From Bradyrhizobium vignae (GTDB lineage Bacteria; Pseudomonadota; Alphaproteobacteria; Rhizobiales; Xanthobacteraceae): 64,000 nucleotides of DNA. This document shows positions 19,914 through 29,139 of this stretch, in pieces. The position numbers and the translations under genes are program-made. The notes below the pieces were generated by a model. It saw only the letters and a list, made by a program, of their open reading frames with translations, did not search any database and had not been told where the DNA came from. Where the stretch lies: contig NZ_RDQF01000028.1 of the NCBI RefSeq assembly GCF_004114425.1, positions 22,246-86,245 of the forward strand. The letters are read 5' to 3'. Every line of letters begins with the position of its first letter. Within the stretch, counting starts at the first letter, position 1.

Positions 19914-20741
19914 GTGCGTAAGTCGAACCACGAACTTGAGGAGTTCCGCTCTCCCCACCAAAGTTGGTTCCGACTCAAACAGAAGGCGGGGGTCGTGGTG
20001 GATATTATGGAATCGCTCGGCAAGCTCGTGCCGAAGGAGACCATTGGAAAGCTGTACGACGACGCAATAAGCGGTTCGGCTAAGGAGGTTGGCAAGATCG
20101 GCACGGACGTCGTGAAGACCGCGCGTCTGCTCCTTGCGCCTCTACAATATGCCGCTGCCTATCAGGACCGCTTGGAGCGGGCATGTGAGCGCATCAGCAA
20201 GCGTGTGCCGGAGAAGAGGCGTGCGGAGGCGCCGTTGGAGATTGTCGGGCCGGTCCTGGAGCGGTTGCAATATGTCCACGAAGGATCTGAATTGTGGGAC
20301 CTCTATGAGGAGGTTCTCACCAAGTCCGTGGATGCTGAAGCTCAGAAGACTTTGCATCCGTCATTCGCTCAAATCATCTCGCTGCTGAGTCGGGATGAGG
20401 CGTGGATACTGTACCGCCTGCGCGACAAGAGCTTTGGTGTGACGGATCATCTCGATTTGGACACGGCGCAGAACAGGTTCGTGAATCGAGTGGTGCAGAG
20501 TAGTGAGTTGCCGAAGCACGAACTCTTTCTCCCCGACCTCATGGAGTTATCCTACTCTCACCTCGAATCGTTGAATCTCGCGTCCTGGCCCATCGAGAAG
20601 CAGACTCCGACTTTCACTGTTGCCGGTGGACCGCAAACGGGCATCCAGCGCCACAGCAAGATGATGCTTACTGAGTTCGGCAAGCTGTTCGTCACTGCGT
20701 GCATCCCTACCTCGGGCTTCGAGAAGCATGCTAAGAAATGA
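19914..20741 (+). CDS. Abi-alpha (DUF4393) family protein
   Basis: 275 residues from GTG 19914; an internal ATG at 20007 (MESLGKLVPKETIGKLYDDA) is an equally plausible start. The core KTARLLLAPLQYAAAYQDRL, followed by RVPEKRRAEAPLEIVGPVLE and an acidic helix region with SFAQIISLLSRDEAW, fits the DUF4393 / Abi-alpha family. That family is named for similarity to abortive-infection proteins, and its mechanism is not established. It is convergent with a defence-like operon, consistent with a defence island. Confidence 0.65.
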   Translation: MRKSNHELEEFRSPHQSWFRLKQKAGVVVDIMESLGKLVPKETIGKLYDDAISGSAKEVGKIGTDVVKTARLLLAPLQYAAAYQDRLERACERISKRVPEKRRAEAPLEIVGPVLERLQYVHEGSELWDLYEEVLTKSVDAEAQKTLHPSFAQIISLLSRDEAWILYRLRDKSFGVTDHLDLDTAQNRFVNRVVQSSELPKHELFLPDLMELSYSHLESLNLASWPIEKQTPTFTVAGGPQTGIQRHSKMMLTEFGKLFVTACIPTSGFEKHAKK

Positions 20742-21000
20742 GGGTGATGGTGCCTTGGTGCTGCTGCGGGGATGATCCTCTGCGCTTGTCCTCGGCGCGA
20801 AGATCAGAACGCAGTTGGGTGATGGTGAGGCACGAGCCTGCATCTAACCCGCCAATGGAAAACGAGCGGTTTGTCGATGCGTTGTTTGCCGCGCTACTCC
20901 TCATGTGCCTTGCCGGTGGGCGCGTGAACGTGGAGCCCGTCAGAGTTGACTCCCCATCCAGGGTGCGCTCGGGAGTCCCAAAAATGTTTTCGAGCCGAGT

Positions 21001-21966
21001 CTATTTCTTCGAAATCTTTGGGCCGATGTAAGGAACCCTCAGCCCTCCCCGAGGCGAGCTAACAGGCCAATCAAAATGGACGCGAAATTTTGGCGTGTTT
21101 ATCTTCCCATGCCAGAAGCATGTGAGACGCTTCTCCGCATCGCGCGGATCGACGAAAGTCATCTCTTCCTTGAATTGTGCCTTGTTGGTATCGGACTCAT
21201 CAGAGAACAGCGCCCGATCGCCAACGAAGTACGTCTGCCGAAGTTCTTCTCCTTTCCTCGAAAGCGCGCCGTTCTCATCCATTTCCTGCATAATAGCTTG
21301 GAGAATTCCGAGCAGAGCAACTATTCGTCGCGCCAAAGCCGGGCTGAACGGTGTTCCTTGAAGGGTAGCTAGACAGTGGTCCCCTAGTATCAGTCTATCG
21401 AATTGATCGCGGGATCGAGTGAGGACTTCTCGCCAAGATTCTGGATCAGGAACTGCAGTTTCTGAAAGCTTCAGTAAGTCCTCTAGGGTCCAACAGTTCG
21501 GAACATCGAGAGACCCATACGGTTCTTCCAGTAACCCGTGGATCACTCGCAGTGGCGTTCGTCTGAAGTCGCGCGTGGACCCGTTTGCAAAGCTGTAGAC
21601 CGCCGACTGGCTTCTGTGCGTAAGACGCCGTGCAGCCTCGCCTAGTCCGAGATCGGTAACGTCCTCAGTTTCGAAGAAGAAAAGATCGTTTTCTACATCC
21701 TGTCGGTCCTGCTCTAGGAATGGCCCCCGCTGACTCAACCACGCCAGAACTTGAGTCTTTTCATCCCTGCTAAAGCTCGCAATGGTCTGTTGCAGAGTCT
21801 CTGGAGGCCAGCCCCTTCGATTTGGAAGAGTGAACGAGCAGTACAGCGTTTTCGCCAGGTGTCGGCAGCGAGATCGCGCTGCAAGCAGTTCCATCAAAGC
21901 GACTCTTACCGACCCTCGATCGGGGAATCCCCCATCCATCGAAAGTTCGTTCAAAAAAATTCGCAT
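21001..21966 (-). CDS. Unknown protein, third gene of the DUF262/AAA operon
   Basis: 321 residues, start ATG 21966, 7 bp after the ATPase gene stop. The N-terminal two thirds are helical. The C-terminal 50 residues hold a conserved-looking module (RLTCFWHGKINTPKFRVHFD then WPVSSPRGGLRVPYIGPK) rich in aromatic, Lys and His residues. No nuclease or protease motif can be assigned with confidence. The close spacing says it works with the ATPase and the DUF262 protein, so it is a candidate effector or sensor of that system. Confidence 0.7.
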   Translation of the reverse strand: MRIFLNELSMDGGFPDRGSVRVALMELLAARSRCRHLAKTLYCSFTLPNRRGWPPETLQQTIASFSRDEKTQVLAWLSQRGPFLEQDRQDVENDLFFFETEDVTDLGLGEAARRLTHRSQSAVYSFANGSTRDFRRTPLRVIHGLLEEPYGSLDVPNCWTLEDLLKLSETAVPDPESWREVLTRSRDQFDRLILGDHCLATLQGTPFSPALARRIVALLGILQAIMQEMDENGALSRKGEELRQTYFVGDRALFSDESDTNKAQFKEEMTFVDPRDAEKRLTCFWHGKINTPKFRVHFDWPVSSPRGGLRVPYIGPKISKK

Positions 21967-21973
21967 CTAAAAA

Positions 21974-23122
21974 TCAATTCCAGCCAGTGAGTCTCGCTAA
22001 GTCGAGCTCCGCTTGATCGAAGAAACCCTCCGGCCACGCATCAATAGAGCCATTTTGGTCCAGACTCGGAGTGACAATACTCACCGCGTCCTGCTCGCCG
22101 CTGCGTCCCTGGAAGAAATGCAGAGCGACTTTGTTGGGAGGTAGGACTTTGTCTTTGACGCTAATCCGCACTCCGGACAAAATGTGGTCGCTGTGAGATT
22201 CGACGATTATTTGGACACCAGAAGCTGCGAACCGGGAAAGAATCGTCCCCATTATGGATTGGGCTTTCGGATGAAGGTGACCTTCTGGAGCATCAATTAT
22301 GATCGCCTGATTGGCCTTCATGGTTGTAAGTGCCACAAGGAGGGGGAATACGTACCCCAAGCCGTAGCCAGTATTCGAAGGTCTGTGCCAATCTCCACTT
22401 CGTCCCATGCGGAATTCAAGGCGCGTTAGTGAAGTCTTTGCTATTGAGTCGGCATTTACCGAGGCTCCGGGAAAAAGATCATTCAGCCAAGCATCGATCT
22501 GTCCTCTTACTGTCAAACGCTCTTCAGTTGGATGACGCCGCCGTTCGTCGACCTCATCGTCTGCAGTTCGAGTATACCACCAAGGCGCGAATTCACCTCT
22601 CGGTCCGACGTCAGCATACGGACTTGAAGTTTCTGATGGGGATGGGAACGCTTCGTTCGGAGTGTCTCGCGAACTACCCACGTAAAGAAGGCGACGTAGC
22701 GCTTCCAAGAGGCCTGACTTCTTCAGAGGATCGGGCCAAAACTCCTCCGTCGACTCGTATGTGGCTCCGTCTTCATCCCGAACCGTTGCCCTTTCGAGCT
22801 TCATGAATTGGCTATCCAGTTCTCGGGATGGCGCTAATTCCCATCTTCCAAAGCCTTCGGAAGCTTCCACGCCAAGGGACATCATTCCATCTGAGTTTCG
22901 TGCAACCACATCGCCAACCGATCCGAGCCGCGTAAGCGGACCGTTAAGCGCTACCACAGCGCTTCCGGGCGAGAACCTTGACGCCTGCGCCAGAAGAAGG
23001 AGGGCCTGCATCGAAGTTGACTTCCCGGCTGCATTAAAGCCGGTAAGCACCGTCAGGGGAGCCAGCGGCAAGTGCAGCTCAGGAAAACACTTAAATTTCT
23101 GAATTTTGAGGCTTTCTATCAT
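21974..23122 (-). CDS. AAA/ABC-type ATPase (DUF3696-like, OLD/RecF group)
   Basis: 382 residues. Walker A is TGFNAAGKST (residues about 28-37), a signature-like region TGYGLGYVFPLLVAL lies in the middle, Walker B is AIIIDAPEGHLHPKAQS, and the switch His lies in VESHSDHILSGVRI. This is the compact ABC-type head of RecF/SMC-like ATPases found in many defence systems, with a C-terminal extension typical of DUF3696 proteins. No TOPRIM nuclease domain is present. Its start overlaps the stop of the DUF262 gene (ATGA), so the two are translationally coupled. Confidence 0.85.
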   Translation of the reverse strand: MIESLKIQKFKCFPELHLPLAPLTVLTGFNAAGKSTSMQALLLLAQASRFSPGSAVVALNGPLTRLGSVGDVVARNSDGMMSLGVEASEGFGRWELAPSRELDSQFMKLERATVRDEDGATYESTEEFWPDPLKKSGLLEALRRLLYVGSSRDTPNEAFPSPSETSSPYADVGPRGEFAPWWYTRTADDEVDERRRHPTEERLTVRGQIDAWLNDLFPGASVNADSIAKTSLTRLEFRMGRSGDWHRPSNTGYGLGYVFPLLVALTTMKANQAIIIDAPEGHLHPKAQSIMGTILSRFAASGVQIIVESHSDHILSGVRISVKDKVLPPNKVALHFFQGRSGEQDAVSIVTPSLDQNGSIDAWPEGFFDQAELDLARLTGWN

Positions 23123-24216
23123 TTAAAGAACTTTCCGAGCGCTTCGTTCATCTTTCGAAAACGGCCATGAACTTGATAGGTGGCGTTAGTGGAGTACGTA
23201 ATGTAATGATTAAATTCCGAATCTCGCATGAGATTGATAATTGCATTTTTGATCGGCAGTGAATCGCGAGTGAAGATGTTGTTGTCAATTTTGGCAAAAG
23301 CAACTGAGAGGACGTCGAACAGTGCAATATTGATCACGCTTCGTCCCACATCGCTCGCTCCGTAGATTAGCGATTTGCGAAAGGCGTGTCGGCCAAACAA
23401 AGTGGAATTGCGATTTAGAGATAGCAGCAGATGTTTTTCAAGCTGCTGAAAATCAAAGCTCCTTCGGTTCATGAGCTTGAGAGCGCCCGCTAGATACTCA
23501 TCCATGTCGCCCGCAGTGTATGTTGTCCAGTCGAGCAGATAGAACGCACAAAAGCGATTGATTGCTTCGCGATCGCGCATCGTTTTTGGCTGAAGGGAGT
23601 CGCCAGTTGCATTGCGAAACACCTCCTTCCCTGAAAAGTCAGCAAGCCATCTTGTCGCTGGACCACTGTAAAGCGCGTTACGCATTTGCTGGCGAGTGAG
23701 CGGAATTCCGCTGTTGACCCGCTCAAAAATATCCAGACGGGCGGCATCAGGAGCATTTTTGTCCAGGATGTACATTGTAAGCTGCGTATCTTCGATCCGC
23801 TCTCGCAAATTGATCGGAAGCGCCTTGAACGATTTTCCTTCCAATGGATGTTTTTTGCCCAAGCCTTGCAGTCGAAGCTCGCCGTTGAGAAACGAACGAA
23901 ATGTACTCAGTCTCTGAAGTCCATCCACCACGGTGACGCGTCCGTCTGCACCTTCCGCGACGTAAAAGACCGGAAGAGGAATTCTCATGACGCAGCTCTC
24001 GATAAGCTTGGACTGCTTATCCTTTGGCCAGACGAAGTCTCTCTGGAAGTCGGGGTTCATCGCGTATCGACCTTGATCGATCCGCTTCACTACCTCGCCG
24101 ACGGTACGAGTTTCATTTCGCACCATCACATCGTCCAACGGGTAGTGTGAGCCTTGTTCGGGCCTCGACGTCAGATCGAGTCCTTCAATCGGCTCCTGAT
24201 CTTCATCGGCATTCAT
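23119..24216 (-). CDS. DUF262 (ParB-like/GmrS-type) protein
   Basis: 365 residues from ATG 24216, with GAGAAAAG upstream; the frame runs open to 24324. The motifs MNPDFQRDFVWPKDKQSKLI and VVDGLQRLSTFRSFLNGEL match DUF262, whose DGxQR motif marks the GmrS/ParB-like NTP-binding fold. GmrSD enzymes pair this with an HNH (DUF1524) nuclease; none is visible here, so any nuclease would have to be the third gene or elsewhere. First gene of a tight three-gene operon with an ATPase and an unknown protein. Confidence 0.82.
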   Translation of the reverse strand: MNADEDQEPIEGLDLTSRPEQGSHYPLDDVMVRNETRTVGEVVKRIDQGRYAMNPDFQRDFVWPKDKQSKLIESCVMRIPLPVFYVAEGADGRVTVVDGLQRLSTFRSFLNGELRLQGLGKKHPLEGKSFKALPINLRERIEDTQLTMYILDKNAPDAARLDIFERVNSGIPLTRQQMRNALYSGPATRWLADFSGKEVFRNATGDSLQPKTMRDREAINRFCAFYLLDWTTYTAGDMDEYLAGALKLMNRRSFDFQQLEKHLLLSLNRNSTLFGRHAFRKSLIYGASDVGRSVINIALFDVLSVAFAKIDNNIFTRDSLPIKNAIINLMRDSEFNHYITYSTNATYQVHGRFRKMNEALGKFFK

Positions 24217-24523
24217 TTCGGTCTTTTCTCTCGTTGCGGCGGGGGAGCCAAGAATATCGTTAACGCCTCTTCCCAAGCTCGGTTCAGACGAATACCACAC
24301 GCCGCCAGGAGTGCGAGGTCTCAAGCGGTGGCCTCCTCGGGTTAGCTCCTCCAGCGGAGAAATGTTCGCTCCGTACTTGGAAGTCAGAGGCGCTCTGGTC
24401 GCAGCGGGGCGCTTCTAGGCCTCACAAGCGAATCGCTGCCATTCCAAAAGGTACAGTTGAAAAAGCTGACGACTGACTGTATCTAAATCTAAGGGAATTG
24501 AATACGCTGGGCGGAGCTAAGCG

Positions 24524-25234
24524 ATGTCTGCGCAAGCGAAAATGATGAAGGCATTCGCCTATCTCCGGACCTCATCAGCCGCGAATATCGGTGAAGATAA
24601 AGACAGCGGGCAGCGCCAGCTCCAAGCTATCGAGGTCTATGCCAAGCGGGCAGGCATCGTACTGGCGGGCACGTATTACGATGAGGCAGTGAAGGGCTCC
24701 GACCCCATTGATACCCGTCCGGGCTTCGCGGCGATGATGGAGGCGCTAGAGGCTAACGGGACCAAGACTATCATCGTCGAGACGGCCAACCGTTTTGCGC
24801 GTGACCTCATGGTGCAGGAGGTTGGCTTCGCCATGCTGAAGTCACGCGGCATTGACCTCATTGCGGCCGACAGCCCCACCTCCTTCCTGGATGATACGCC
24901 GACAGCTCGCCTTATCCGTCAGGTTCTCGGTGCCGTCTCTGAGTTTGAGAAGGCGATGTTGGTGGCGAAGCTCAGGGGTGCTCGGGACCGTAAGCGCCGC
25001 ACGGGTGTGAAGGTTGAGGGCCGGAAATCCATCGCAGAGCAGACGTTGGACCGGGGCGGCAGAGATGGGCGGGCCACTGTCAGGCTTGCGCGTTCATTGG
25101 CGCGGGCGAGGCCGAAGGGAGGGAAGCGGTCACTACGTGAGATATCCATGGAGTTGGCGGCTGCGGGATACACCACTAAGTCGGGCAAACCCTATGCAGC
25201 GACGGCCGTGAAGCTCATGCTGGAGAGAGATTGA
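24524..25234 (+). CDS. Serine recombinase (resolvase family)
   Basis: 236 residues, start ATG 24524 with GGAG 11 nt before. The N-terminal catalytic domain shows AYLRTSSAANIG, with the catalytic Ser after YLRTS, and the arginine motif ANRFARDLMVQEVGF. A short C-terminal DNA-binding region ends in SLREISMELAAAGYTTKSGK. This is resolvase size, without the long C-terminal domain of large integrases. It faces away from the DUF262 operon and marks the left side of a segment ended by a second such gene at 36.5 kb. Confidence 0.88.
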   Translation: MSAQAKMMKAFAYLRTSSAANIGEDKDSGQRQLQAIEVYAKRAGIVLAGTYYDEAVKGSDPIDTRPGFAAMMEALEANGTKTIIVETANRFARDLMVQEVGFAMLKSRGIDLIAADSPTSFLDDTPTARLIRQVLGAVSEFEKAMLVAKLRGARDRKRRTGVKVEGRKSIAEQTLDRGGRDGRATVRLARSLARARPKGGKRSLREISMELAAAGYTTKSGKPYAATAVKLMLERD

Positions 25235-25694
25235 GCCAGACATCATCCCGTGATTGGTCCATCGCCCCTCCTAGTCGGCATGCGCGGGTCGCGTGCCACC
25301 ACCCTCCGGCCTGGCCTCGTGGGGGCTGCGCAGCTCCCACGGCATGCCCTTTGCGTCTGTGACGCGGGAACATGTTGGTGTCCATTCGATACCTCCTCCT
25401 CCTCATTCAATTCGCAGTTGTAAAATACCCCGCGTGAATCGGTCAGATGGCTTGCGGGTTGGGCAACGGGTCCGGAGGAGAGTGGTTCGTGAGACGCAGA
25501 CGAGCAACTTAAGCCAATACCGTCACAACCATTTCGCCGCCGCTCAGAAAGATTGGTTTTACCCCGAGCAGCGCGTTTCGACAGATCATTGGAGGAAGCT
25601 CGGAGACGGCTACCTGCTGATGCCTGAGCCGCGCCTTATCCACATGGGCGGCGAAATATTGATTGGCTACAAGGGACGTGGTTCGCGTTGACGC
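25235..25694. other. No firm gene; short open frame of unknown nature
   Basis: A 132-codon frame (25293-25691, plus strand) has coding-like parts only near its end (DWFYPEQRVSTDHWRKLGDG and PRLIHMGGEILIGYKGRG). There is no good start, and no family was recognised. It may be the tail of a lost gene. Confidence 0.3.
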
Positions 25695-26055
25695 GGCAAC
25701 CTGACTGCCTCAACACATTTTCTCATCTGGACCATGGACAGGCCCTCCGAATATCTCCCTAGCGTCTCACCAGGGCGCTTGTGTCCCGTCACGTAGTTAA
25801 TGATCCACGGGGGCTGTCCTGCTTGCTCGGCCTTCGTCGTGAACCACCGGCGGAACGAATGGAAATCATACTCCGACTGCTCTCCCTTCCCAGCACCAAC
25901 ACAACCTTGCGCCTGTACCGAGTGAAGGCTTGAGACGCCACCGCTGAGCGGGGCCTCGTGGCTGTCGCATCGGGCAGCTCCTGGAAAAGATACTCACCAG
26001 CAGCCTTGCCCTTGACCCGACGCGCTACGGTAGAGAGAAAAAACGTCTCGGCCAC
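25695..26055 (-). pseudogene. Tyrosine recombinase (phage-type integrase) C-terminal remnant
   Basis: Minus-strand frames read AGEYLFQELPDATATRPRSA and ASQAFTRYRRKV. After a frameshift near 25890 they continue with SEYDFHSFRRWFTTKAEQAG and INYVTGHKRPGETL. HSFRRWF and TGHKRPG correspond to the catalytic HxxR and GH boxes of phage integrases; only the C-terminal half remains. It is evidence for earlier integration of an element here. Confidence 0.65.
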
Positions 26056-26119
26056 CTAGTCTCGAGCCAGTCACGGGCTGATAGATGTGGTTCGGGCTTC
26101 GGAGACCACATGGAACCGA

Positions 26120-26342
26120 ACAGGATCATTCGAAGCGCATCGGATCAGGGGCACGCGCGTCGCGGCCATGTTCAAGTGCCTCGACATCGGCATTGTTGAG
26201 CCCGATCTTTTTGCTCATCTTCGACGGTGCGGTGCCGAGCCGCAGCCGACCTTCGGGATGCATCGCGGCCTCCAGAATGGCGCGCATTCTTCAGAGCGCG
26301 ATGCTCCTCCTTGGAGAGGTTGCGGAAGGTGACGGCGGCCAT
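26120..26342 (-). pseudogene. FitA/VapB-like antitoxin remnant
   Basis: From ATG 26342 the frame reads MAAVTFRNLSKEEHRALKNA, matching the ribbon-helix-helix start of FitA-type plasmid stabilisation antitoxins. It then loses frame. A segment KKIGLNNADVEALEH in another frame, ending DPMRFE, matches the toxin-binding tail. No PIN-domain toxin remains next to it. Confidence 0.5.
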
Positions 26343-27380
26343 GATACCGTCCTCCAGAGACTGACTGGGATGTCATCGAAGTAGAATGTTTGATAGCATC
26401 ATTTCAAGGATGACCGCGGAGGGCCCGGGAAGCCTAACGATGAGCGCGGCTGCCCCGACGGCTCCATACCTTCCATCTGCGGATAATCCGGTTTTCCATC
26501 ACCCCACAGCGTAGTCTGGATAGCCGATGAGTCTTCTGACGGCATTAGTAATCGCTTCATCGAGCTCGCCGATTGTCTGGCAAAAGTATTCACACTGCGA
26601 ACTGCACCTCGATGCCCATTCCGGCTCGCTCGTTATCGAGCTGTCGCAAATTGAGGGCTTAGGGGGCTTTCTCCACACGTTGGGGTGACCGCGAGCTCGC
26701 CTGACGCTTGCTGACGGCGCGTTAGCGGAGCGCTCTACTAGCGGCTGGGAAATCAGGCTGCTGATTTAGAAGCGGTCTTCACGACTCTGGGCGCGTGCCT
26801 ACGCAGCAGGTTTATGCTGGCCTGTCGGTTCCGCTCTCCGCCAAGGCCAGCACCCATTGTTGCGATCGTCGCCTTTTCCAGTTGGACCCAGCTCTGCTCC
26901 CTAAGCTGGTCCGTCGATCGCGGTCGTTCGACGACTCCCGCAACTCTTATAGGAAAGTGGGCAGAAATGACAGCGATGGGATGCCTTGGCGCTTACTTGG
27001 GGAGTTTTCGAGATCGGCGAAGAATCGTTCGCGGCGGCGAGCAGCACGCGATCTTGATAGAGTTTTCCGATCATTGCTTCAGCGAAGACGCGAGCGAGGG
27101 CGACACACGACCCATATTTGCCCCTTCGTCGAGGGACGATGGCCGTTGTTGTTTGAAACGGCATCAGGCATCATTGAATATCTGGGCACATATCGAACAT
27201 GCCCTGCGCGGTTCGGTCTGGCTCGGCGAAAGCGATCGTTGTCTCGTCGTCAAGTTGATGGCGGGGTCAGACCAGGATCGCACTACGTCATTCCGTTTAC
27301 GCTCGAACGCTGGAAAGGAGACAAGCGCGCGAGCTTGAAGATGCGAGTGAGGAGCGCCTTCACGCGCGACTCAAACAGGC
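26343..27380. other. Decayed DNA without an intact gene
   Basis: About 1 kb. The plus strand keeps a possible remnant of an uncharacterised protein in the frame around 26970-27300 (HAILIEFSDHCFSEDASEGD, then SVWLGESDRCLVVKL), with what may be its tail in another frame near 27340 (MRVRSAFTRDSNR). The three frames are interleaved with stops, so it is not a working gene. Confidence 0.3.
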
Positions 27381-27558
27381 GTGTCGCAACGTTCGGCCAG
27401 GTCAAATTAGCCAACTTGATCGATATGAGTTGAAAGGGCGGTCGCCGCGCCGCAACTACGATAGGAATCGAAAGAAACCGTGGTGACAAAAGGAAATAGG
27501 CCCTTTCGCGCCTGTGCGACGTCATGAGATGTCTCGGGCGAACCTCTTGGTCCCTCTT
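27381..27558. repeat. Direct repeat, copy 1 (about 178 bp)
   Basis: Matches 28963-29139 in the same orientation with scattered differences. Shared landmarks are GTGTCGCAAC at the start, GAAAGAAACCGTGGTGACAA in the middle and AACCTCTTG near the end. The two copies flank the HigBA pair and one hypothetical gene. Confidence 0.75.
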
Positions 27559-27672
27559 GTACCCGGTCGCGGCGTTTGCCGGTAATCTCCTTCAGGATGC
27601 CGAGCTTGCGGAGTTGCTCGACCCCGGAGTTAGCGTGTTGGCGCGCTACGGTAATCAGCGGAGATCTTGTGG

Positions 27673-28002
27673 CTACGCTAACGGCATCTCGACCACGAAT
27701 TCGGACGGCGTCGCAGCCAGCAGGCACTGAACCGACGCCGCCGCAGCACCGAGTTTGCGCTCGGCATCGAACAGGTCGACTGCCACCTGCAAGTTCATCC
27801 AAAACCGGGCGGAAGTGCCAAGTGCCTTACCTAACAAAACCGCCGTTTCGGATGTGAGAGCGCGGCGGCCATTGATAATCTCGTTCACGCGAAAGCGCGA
27901 CACGCCCATGGCCTTGGCAAGCTCATCTTGGGTGATGTTGTGCGGGGTGAGAAACTCCTCGCGGAGAATCTCACCCGGAGTGCTTGGTCGTCGATCGATC
28001 AT
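27673..28002 (-). CDS. higA: HigA family antitoxin (XRE-type)
   Basis: 109 residues from ATG 28002 (MIDRRPSTPGEILREEFL); a longer start at 28044 would overlap the toxin gene. The helix-turn-helix NITQDELAKAMGVSRFRVNE with INGRRALTSETAVLLGKALG and SARFWMNLQVAVDLFDAERK is characteristic of HigA/VapI. It would neutralise the HigB ribosome-dependent mRNA interferase and repress its own operon. It is downstream of and tightly linked to the toxin gene, the usual order for higBA. Confidence 0.85.
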   Translation of the reverse strand: MIDRRPSTPGEILREEFLTPHNITQDELAKAMGVSRFRVNEIINGRRALTSETAVLLGKALGTSARFWMNLQVAVDLFDAERKLGAAAASVQCLLAATPSEFVVEMPLA

Positions 28003-28003
28003 G

Positions 28004-28282
28004 TTAGCCGGTATCTTCAAGCTTGATGTTGACAGCTCGGTCAAATTGCCACTGGAAGGTCACCCACCACTGACCATCTGTGTAACAGCAAAATGTGGGA
28101 GGATCGGTATTCGGGCGCTTGGCGATACGGCCGCGACCAGCAATTCGACAATCCTCGAGCTTGGTTGCTGCGAGCAGGATGTCGAATTGTCGTGCAGCGC
28201 GCTTCGCGACGTTTTCGGGGACGTCCTTCCTGTGGCGACCTGCGAAAACGTCCGCTGACCGTTCGTCTGCGAACGGGGACAT
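28004..28282 (-). CDS. higB: HigB-like RelE-superfamily toxin
   Basis: 92 residues, ATG 28282 preceded by AGGAGA. The N-terminal half (FADERSADVFAG, VPENVAKRAARQFDILLAAT, KLEDCRI) and the end (DGQWWVTFQWQFDRAVNIKLED) match HigB toxins. The middle (GRIAKRPNTDPPTFCCYT) departs from the usual LEALKGDRKGQYSIR, which carries the RNA-cleaving basic residues. A compensated double frameshift or divergence may have weakened the toxin. It forms a TA pair with the following antitoxin gene. Confidence 0.7.
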   Translation of the reverse strand: MSPFADERSADVFAGRHRKDVPENVAKRAARQFDILLAATKLEDCRIAGRGRIAKRPNTDPPTFCCYTDGQWWVTFQWQFDRAVNIKLEDTG

Positions 28283-28907
28283 GGCTTTCTCCTGATGAAA
28301 TGGATCCGTTCAGTTGGTCGAACCGAGCCATTTCGGGCGGAGAGATGCCCGTTTTGATGCGATAGGAGTGGATGCTTATGCGCGCCGCATCCTGGAGAGC
28401 GAGAGACTTGCGATCACGCTTGAATGTGAACCTGCGGCTGTACCGAACGCGACGTTCGACAGCCTCATGAAGGGCGGCTTCGAGGCTCTCCACTTGCTCG
28501 TGGGACAGTTGGGCGGTGTCGAACGTCAGTTCTTCGGGCGCGAGCCCGAAGACGATATCGACATCCAACTCATCAACGAGGCCCGAGAGCTCCTCCGAAA
28601 TCGCGCCAATCTGCTTTTTGGAAATGAAGGCATCATCGCGATAGATGGTGACATCGAGATTGGAGCGACTCAGAATGGAAGCAGGTCGTGGACGTGTATT
28701 GCGGTAGAGCTTCCAGAACCGTTTCCTGTCTCGGTCAATCTGAAGAGTGAAGGCAATCTTCAGCAGGAGGAGAAAGTTACTCCCATCATCCGCCTTCATC
28801 TTGAAGGCGACCGGACCCGATCGGTCGAGTGCGGAAACGCCCCGCAGGAGCATGTTCCGGCGATCGTCTGGCTCGTTGAGCGGCAAATGGGTAGACCACA
28901 AAATCAT
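28041..28907 (-). CDS. Hypothetical protein, probably truncated by a frameshift
   Basis: The frame from ATG 28907 has coding character for about 190 residues (FKMKADDGSNFLLLLKIAFT, EELSGLVDELDVDIVFGLAP, HEQVESLEAALHEAVERRVR). It then runs through the higB start in another frame, where it turns Arg/Ser-rich and non-coding in appearance. The true gene probably ended near 28310-28330 before a frameshift. No family was recognised. A 9-bp-arm palindrome lies just before its start. Confidence 0.35.
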   Translation of the reverse strand: MILWSTHLPLNEPDDRRNMLLRGVSALDRSGPVAFKMKADDGSNFLLLLKIAFTLQIDRDRKRFWKLYRNTRPRPASILSRSNLDVTIYRDDAFISKKQIGAISEELSGLVDELDVDIVFGLAPEELTFDTAQLSHEQVESLEAALHEAVERRVRYSRRFTFKRDRKSLALQDAARISIHSYRIKTGISPPEMARFDQLNGSISSGESHVPVRRRTVSGRFRRSPQEGRPRKRREARCTTIRHPARSNQARGLSNCWSRPYRQAPEYRSSHILLLHRWSVVGDLPVAI

Positions 28908-28916
28908 GGTTCCACC

Positions 28917-28937
28917 ATGTCACACATAGTGTGACAT
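28917..28937. promoter_or_regulatory. Operator-like palindrome
   Basis: ATGTCACAC, spacer ATA, GTGTGACAT: a perfect inverted repeat with 9-bp arms, located 10 bp upstream of the minus-strand hypothetical gene that precedes higBA. The position suits a repressor site. The regulator is unknown; HigA or the neighbouring XRE protein are candidates. Confidence 0.5.
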
Positions 28938-28962
28938 ATCAAGCCATCGACGCATGCAGGAG

Positions 28963-29139
28963 GTGTCGCAACCTTCACCGGGTTAAATTCGCCAGCGTGG
29001 TTAATCTGAGGCTGAAGGGCGGTGGCCCGGCCGCAACTATGATCGGAACCGAAAGAAACCGTGGTGACAAAAGGAAACAGGGCCTTTCGGGCCTGTGCGA
29101 CATCGTGAGATGTCTCGGGGCGAACCTCTTGATCCCTCT
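28963..29139. repeat. Direct repeat, copy 2 (about 177 bp)
   Basis: Second copy of the repeat at 27381-27558, same orientation. The minus-strand translations of both copies are also similar (FLLSPRFLSIPIVVAA and FLLSPRFLSVPIIVAA), so the repeat may derive from an old coding segment. Confidence 0.75.

Noticed and set aside
28314..28934. 206-codon plus-strand frame
   Set aside because: Overlaps the minus-strand hypothetical gene, ends inside the palindrome region and has no start signal; probably a shadow, though not excluded.
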